This document shows, in pieces, positions 24,856 through 27,954 of a DNA stretch of 27,954 bases. Source of the stretch: JALOTE01 sp031422195 (GTDB lineage: Bacteria; Pseudomonadota; Alphaproteobacteria; Rhizobiales; Rhizobiaceae); assembly GCA_031422195.1 (NCBI GenBank), contig JANOPZ010000019.1, forward strand, positions 1 through 27,954, read 5' to 3'. The notes under the pieces are model-generated. The model saw only the letters and a list, made by a program, of their open reading frames with translations, was not told the origin of the DNA and searched no databases. The position numbers and the translations under genes are program-made. Each line of letters opens with the position of its first letter. Position 1 is the stretch's first letter.

Positions 24856-24880
24856 ATGGAATTAAATTTTAAAAACAGTG

Positions 24881-26635
24881 CTAGTTCATCAGCTTTGCTA
24901 TGAACTCAATTAACTCAACTATCTTTGGGTTACCGATTACTTGACTAGCGTAGGTGCTCAACGCAGTCCAATTTTCCGAAATGAACTTCAGTGCGATCAC
25001 GTGAAATTGAGTTAACCCAATTATTTCAGAACCAATTAAAGAAATTGTGCCGGCTCCTGCTGCCTTGTAAGCGCCGCTCCTAAACTCGGTCCAAGCAAAA
25101 CCAACTTCTTTTTTACCACCGGCGCGAACTTTCATCACTGCATTTCGCGCAACATCCATAAGTGCGCCAAACACATTTCGCGTTGTCCGGTTTTGCTGAT
25201 CGAGGGCTTGGGAGCCATGCTCAGTTGCAATCGCATCGGATGCACTTTCGATGTTGTTTTTTATTTCAGTTTGCGCATTTGGCGTTAGAATTTCCTCTGT
25301 TGCTAATACAGCTTCAACAATCGCCATTCCGAGCAATCGCTCTTCAAAAATTGCCGGCCGATCTTGCGGAGCAATCCGGCGATAATCGCGATCGCGAAGC
25401 GCTGGGTCAAATGAGGCAAACACATTGAGCAGATCAACAATTGAACCTAAATCCTCGGCAACATCTGGATTGAGATAAGCATTATCACCCGGCAAAGGAT
25501 CAGCGGCATTCAAGTGCGAATTATAAGTGCGCCGCAATCGGTTCATTGTGCGCCAAAAATCTATGGTGTTGGCTTCCGCAAACGCAATCGGCATTGCATC
25601 CAACATGGCAGCAAGTTGCGGTAACAAGCGTCCAAGTTGGTTTGGGCCATAATCAATGAGCTGGAGAACATCATCGCGGCAATTTGCATACTCTTTGCGT
25701 TGTTCAGGCGTATCAAGCAGCCGTTGCGAGATTGGAATTGGAGCTCTGTCGATTTGCCCTTGTTCTGTCGCCACCATAATAGCTGCAGTAGGGTCTTGGG
25801 CAATTTCAATGGAATCGCTGTCTTGCGCCGTAGCAGCCGCATCCGCCTGTGCCGCCTCAACCCAACCCTTTATCTCCGCGTTTACCTCATCGGCATCACG
25901 CTCCCAAAACGCATGCCCGCCATGATCACTGTAATCACCCAGCGCAATACGCTCTTCGAGCTTGTTGGCAATGTCGCGCGGCAGGCCCCAAGGCGCTTTG
26001 CCGTCCACAATCGGCTCATACCAATCCAGCCAAACCTCGAAAGACGGCGCGGCGGCGAGGAATGTTTTGCGGTTAAATTGAGGTTTGTAGGGCGATTCTT
26101 CCGGCCATAGCGGGCGAACGGCCGTTTCTTCGGGGGTAGCTCCGGCTTCAAGTGCGCGGGCATCGGCGGTGATGGCGGAGGAGTCGGCGGAAAGTGCGGC
26201 GAGAGAGCCGGAAAGGGCCGAATGCGCAGCGGCATGGGCAGCAAAAAATGCGGGCACACCTGCAGCAGAACGGGCAGCAGAACCGGCGGCAGAAAAGGCT
26301 TTAACGACCAAGCCTTCGGCAGAGCTGGCGTCCAAAAGGGCGGAATGAGCAGCTTTTCTTAAATTCCCGCCTATTTCGAGGGTCGAACAAGCAGCAGCGA
26401 CCCGCGAAATAATGTTGCAGCGCAACGTTGAGACAGTCAAATCAACCCGCCATTTGGCCTTGTCACTTTTTGATGCGAAAGGCTCAATGATGTTTACCAA
26501 AGCACGCTGCGCCGCACGCAACGAAATCGTACGCGCAAAAACATTAGTTTGTTTTTCAGGAAGACAATTCAGCCAATCTTTCAGCTGTTGTTCTTTTTCA
26601 AATCCGCCATCTGGAATCGTGCTTTCTATTTCCAT
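24881..26635 (-). CDS. Hypothetical 584-residue protein, antisense within the suf locus
   Basis: Not recognised as a named family. The predicted protein is soluble and has several zones. Residues 1-95 are helical, with clustered cysteines (C73, C83). Residues 95-165 are an extremely Ala/Ser-rich stretch (e.g. FFAAHAAAHSALSGSLAALS). A conserved-looking Trp-rich block follows at about 189-262 (FEVWLDWYEPIVDG, GDYSDHGGHAFWERD, VNAEIKGWVEAAQ), resembling a module in other rhizobial hypothetical proteins. A long helical region spans 300-500, and the mildly hydrophobic end (about 525-555 and 570-583) may be amphipathic. The start ATG 26635 has a poorly spaced AGGGA. An 8-codon frame starting at the ATG at 26650 (MSDHREWK) has a better AAGGGTG and overlaps it. 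The gene is flanked on both sides by palindromic repeats and opposes the suf operon, suggesting insertion. Confidence 0.75.
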   Translation of the reverse strand: MEIESTIPDGGFEKEQQLKDWLNCLPEKQTNVFARTISLRAAQRALVNIIEPFASKSDKAKWRVDLTVSTLRCNIISRVAAACSTLEIGGNLRKAAHSALLDASSAEGLVVKAFSAAGSAARSAAGVPAFFAAHAAAHSALSGSLAALSADSSAITADARALEAGATPEETAVRPLWPEESPYKPQFNRKTFLAAAPSFEVWLDWYEPIVDGKAPWGLPRDIANKLEERIALGDYSDHGGHAFWERDADEVNAEIKGWVEAAQADAAATAQDSDSIEIAQDPTAAIMVATEQGQIDRAPIPISQRLLDTPEQRKEYANCRDDVLQLIDYGPNQLGRLLPQLAAMLDAMPIAFAEANTIDFWRTMNRLRRTYNSHLNAADPLPGDNAYLNPDVAEDLGSIVDLLNVFASFDPALRDRDYRRIAPQDRPAIFEERLLGMAIVEAVLATEEILTPNAQTEIKNNIESASDAIATEHGSQALDQQNRTTRNVFGALMDVARNAVMKVRAGGKKEVGFAWTEFRSGAYKAAGAGTISLIGSEIIGLTQFHVIALKFISENWTALSTYASQVIGNPKIVELIEFIAKLMN

Positions 26636-26710
26636 TCCCTATGGTCGCTCATGTCACCCTTAAAGCGCAAGTGTCGGGGTGGTTTAAGCCACGGGAAAAT
26701 GCGCAAGAAA

Positions 26711-26852
26711 CCCCTCTCTGTCACTGCATGACATCTCTCCCGCAAGGGTAGAGATTGGTGCCAAGATAATTTGGGTTTTCGGATGTTGGGCGATTCTTTC
26801 TTGTTCTCTCCCCCTGAGGGAGAGATGTCGCCACTTCCGCGACAGAGAGGGG
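26711..26852. repeat. Palindromic element 5 (CCCCTCTCTGTC type)
   Basis: Perfect 12-bp terminal inverted repeats CCCCTCTCTGTC (26711-26722) and GACAGAGAGGGG (26841-26852). Each half has further hairpins: ATCTCTCCC...GGGTAGAGAT on the left, CTCTCCC-N5-GGGAGAG and TGTCGC-N7-GCGACA on the right. It differs in sequence from the four elements downstream of sufT. It contains no open reading frame for a transposase. Confidence 0.83.
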
Positions 26853-26914
26853 TGGCTTGGTGCCAATGCTGGAAAAGCTACCGCACCTACGACCACACAA
26901 TCTTAAGCCGTGCA

Positions 26915-26943
26915 TTGTAATCTCTATCAAAGTTCACTAATCT
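26915..26943 (+). promoter_or_regulatory. Weak candidate promoter for sufA
   Basis: TTGTAA (26915-26920), a 17-base spacer and TAATCT (26938-26943) lie about 28 bases before the sufA start. Both hexamers are poor matches to consensus (four and three of six). It is listed because sufA has been separated from the operon promoter and needs one. Confidence 0.25.
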
Positions 26944-26970
26944 AATCATGTATTAATGCGGGTGCAGCCC

Positions 26971-27354
26971 ATGTCTTTTGCCATTCTTTCAATGTCTGAC
27001 GCTGCAGCGTCGCGTGTTCGTGAGATTATAGAAACGCGCGATGACGCAAAAGGCGTGCGCATATCTGTCAAAAAAGGCGGCTGTGCAGGCATGGAATATA
27101 AGGTTGATCTCGTCACCGAACCGTTCGCCCGTGACGACCACGTCGAACGTGATGGCGCGCATGTTTGGGTCGCGCCAGAAGCAGCACTGTATCTGCTTGG
27201 CACGGAAATGGATTTTGAGCAGACAAAACTGCGTACCGGTTTTGCATTTCGCAACCCTAACCAGACATCGGCATGCGGTTGCGGCGAATCGGTTGAGCTG
27301 AAAGCTGCTGACCTTAAAGAGTTGGCGTTGGCACGCGGCGAAATTGCTGCCTGA
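26971..27354 (+). CDS. sufA: A-type Fe-S carrier SufA (HesB/IscA family)
   Basis: Carrier that receives clusters from SufBCD and passes them to apoproteins. I prefer ATG 26971 (MSFAILSMSDAAASRVREI), with GGGTG seven bases upstream, because family members start here; ATG 26956 would add five residues. The 127-residue protein has the three invariant cysteines: C38 in KKGGCAGMEY and C102/C104 in SACGCGESVEL. The preceding FRNPNQT is also typical. In related genomes this gene follows sufT directly; here about 2.7 kb with an antisense gene intervenes. The TfoX-domain gene starts ten bases after its stop. Confidence 0.95.
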   Translation: MSFAILSMSDAAASRVREIIETRDDAKGVRISVKKGGCAGMEYKVDLVTEPFARDDHVERDGAHVWVAPEAALYLLGTEMDFEQTKLRTGFAFRNPNQTSACGCGESVELKAADLKELALARGEIAA

Positions 27355-27364
27355 GTGTGCATGA

Positions 27365-27721
27365 GTGAAAAACGATCATCTCAATGATCTATTCTCAAGT
27401 TTCGGCCCTATCGCAATCAAAAAAATGTTTGGCGGCAAAGGCATTTATGCTGGCGGGCTCATAATCGCCGTTGAACTTTCAACAGGCGAGTTGATGTTTA
27501 AAGCTGATGATTTGACAGTGGTAGACTTTGTCTCCGCGGGTTGCCGTCAGTGGCTTTACGACAAAAACGGTAGAGCTGGTGCCATGCCCTATTGGACAGT
27601 GCCAGAATCGGCTTTTGATGATGCCGATGAAATGGCGGTTTGGGCAAAAAAAGCCTTAGAGGCGTCACACCGCGCTTTTAAGAAACCCAAACTGGCCAAA
27701 GTCAAAAATCAAACCGCTTAA
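27365..27721 (+). CDS. TfoX/Sxy N-terminal-domain protein
   Basis: A 118-residue protein consisting of only the TfoX N-terminal domain (FSSFGPIAIKKMFGGKGIYA, FKADD, and the MPYWTVPESAFDD motif), with a basic tail. In gammaproteobacteria full TfoX/Sxy controls competence; stand-alone N-domain proteins in rhizobia have no established role. The start is GTG 27365. The ATG four bases earlier runs into a stop after eight codons, so it is not the start. It follows sufA by ten bases and is probably co-transcribed with it. Its stop overlaps the end of the convergent gene by four bases. Confidence 0.9.
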   Translation: MKNDHLNDLFSSFGPIAIKKMFGGKGIYAGGLIIAVELSTGELMFKADDLTVVDFVSAGCRQWLYDKNGRAGAMPYWTVPESAFDDADEMAVWAKKALEASHRAFKKPKLAKVKNQTA

Positions 27722-27954
27722 TTCAACCCGTTTCGCATAAACGCTGGGGTTTCTTCTCCGAAGCCAACTTCACTCGTGGCATTATCATTGTCACGCTTAC
27801 GATTTTCATCGCGCAACTCCTGAACGGGTTGCGGTTGCTCGTTGTGCGGCACAAACGGAACCTGCTGGCGATTCTGGTTGCGAGGCTTCGGTTCGCGCTG
27901 CCTATTCTGGGTTTGGGCTGGCTGACGTTGAACCGGCTGTGATTGGGCTGGCTG
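27718..27954 (-). CDS. C-terminal 78 residues of a Gln/Pro/Arg-rich protein (partial)
   Basis: On the minus strand an open frame runs from the window end to TAA at 27718-27720. The visible part is low-complexity and polar: QPAQSQPVQRQPAQTQNRQR, then basic and Asn/Gln-rich sequence, ending in EVGFGEETPAFMRNGLN. Such tails occur on rhizobial DEAD-box RNA helicases and on DUF4167-like proteins, but nothing visible decides between them. The start lies beyond the window. The final four bases overlap the TfoX-domain stop. Confidence 0.7.
   Translation of the reverse strand, partial: QPAQSQPVQRQPAQTQNRQREPKPRNQNRQQVPFVPHNEQPQPVQELRDENRKRDNDNATSEVGFGEETPAFMRNGLN

Larger units (their letters stand above)
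24302..24880. other. Gene-free intergenic region packed with palindromic repeats
   Basis: Between the sufT stop and the end of the antisense gene, these 579 bp contain four structurally distinct palindromic elements (24344-24445, 24491-24583, 24635-24683 and 24717-24855), separated by 34 to 51 bases. Short open frames here are by-products of the repeats. I see no tRNA, transposase or promoter. The first 40 bases and the spacers look like ordinary intergenic sequence. Confidence 0.8.
26636..26970. other. Intergenic region before sufA
   Basis: These 335 bp carry the upstream region of the antisense gene, palindromic element 5 (26711-26852), and about 118 bp that must hold any promoter for sufA. 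No further gene is seen. Short open frames here lie inside the repeat. Confidence 0.7.

Noticed and set aside
25882..26259. Proline-rich 125-residue frame inside the antisense gene
   Set aside because: It is an alternate-frame shadow of the Ala/Ser-rich GC-biased segment of the 584-residue gene.

Overview
The window looks like a chromosomal segment of an alphaproteobacterium of the Hyphomicrobiales (Rhizobiales) type. The evidence is the RNase E with a large acidic insertion in its S1 domain, the gene order rne / amidase / PBP1A / prfB, the rhizobial-style suf operon (IscS-type desulfurase, sufB, C, D, S, T, A), and an Irr/ICE-like palindrome in front of sufB. Base composition is moderate by eye, lower than in most soil rhizobia. 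Genus cannot be assigned from the sequence alone.

Layout. 1-2227 (minus): rne, cut by the window start. 2228-2671: divergent intergenic region with three small inverted repeats. 2672-7829 (plus): periplasmic N-acetylmuramoyl-L-alanine amidase, class A penicillin-binding protein 1A, and release factor 2 with a programmed +1 frameshift. 7832-9638 (minus): LytM/M23 endopeptidase-like membrane protein and a Bcp/PrxQ peroxiredoxin. 9788-13096 (plus): giant AsmA-like envelope protein, tail-to-tail with tyrS (13097-14347, minus). anmK (14440-15552) diverges from tyrS. A secreted fasciclin-domain protein (15646-16197) and an alpha/beta hydrolase (16263-16937, minus) converge on one bidirectional terminator.

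17138-27354 is the Fe-S cluster assembly locus: IscS-type cysteine desulfurase, ICE-like operator, sufB, three small genes (two carrying in-frame stops), sufC, sufD, sufS, sufT, then sufA. SufS and the IscS-like enzyme mobilise sulfur, SufBCD is the scaffold, SufA is an A-type carrier and SufT a maturation factor. Between sufT and sufA lies an accessory block (24302-26955): four different palindromic repeat elements, an antisense gene for an unrecognised 584-residue protein, and a fifth palindromic element. It separates sufA from its operon. The window ends with a TfoX-N-domain gene and the C-terminal end of a Gln/Pro/Arg-rich protein on the minus strand.

Most of the window is ordinary core genome. 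The parts most worth a second look are the accessory block inside the suf locus, the decaying small genes between sufB and sufC, the ICE-like palindrome, and a perfect stem-loop abutting the prfB frameshift signal. I see no convincing evidence of a completely new defence or mobile system.
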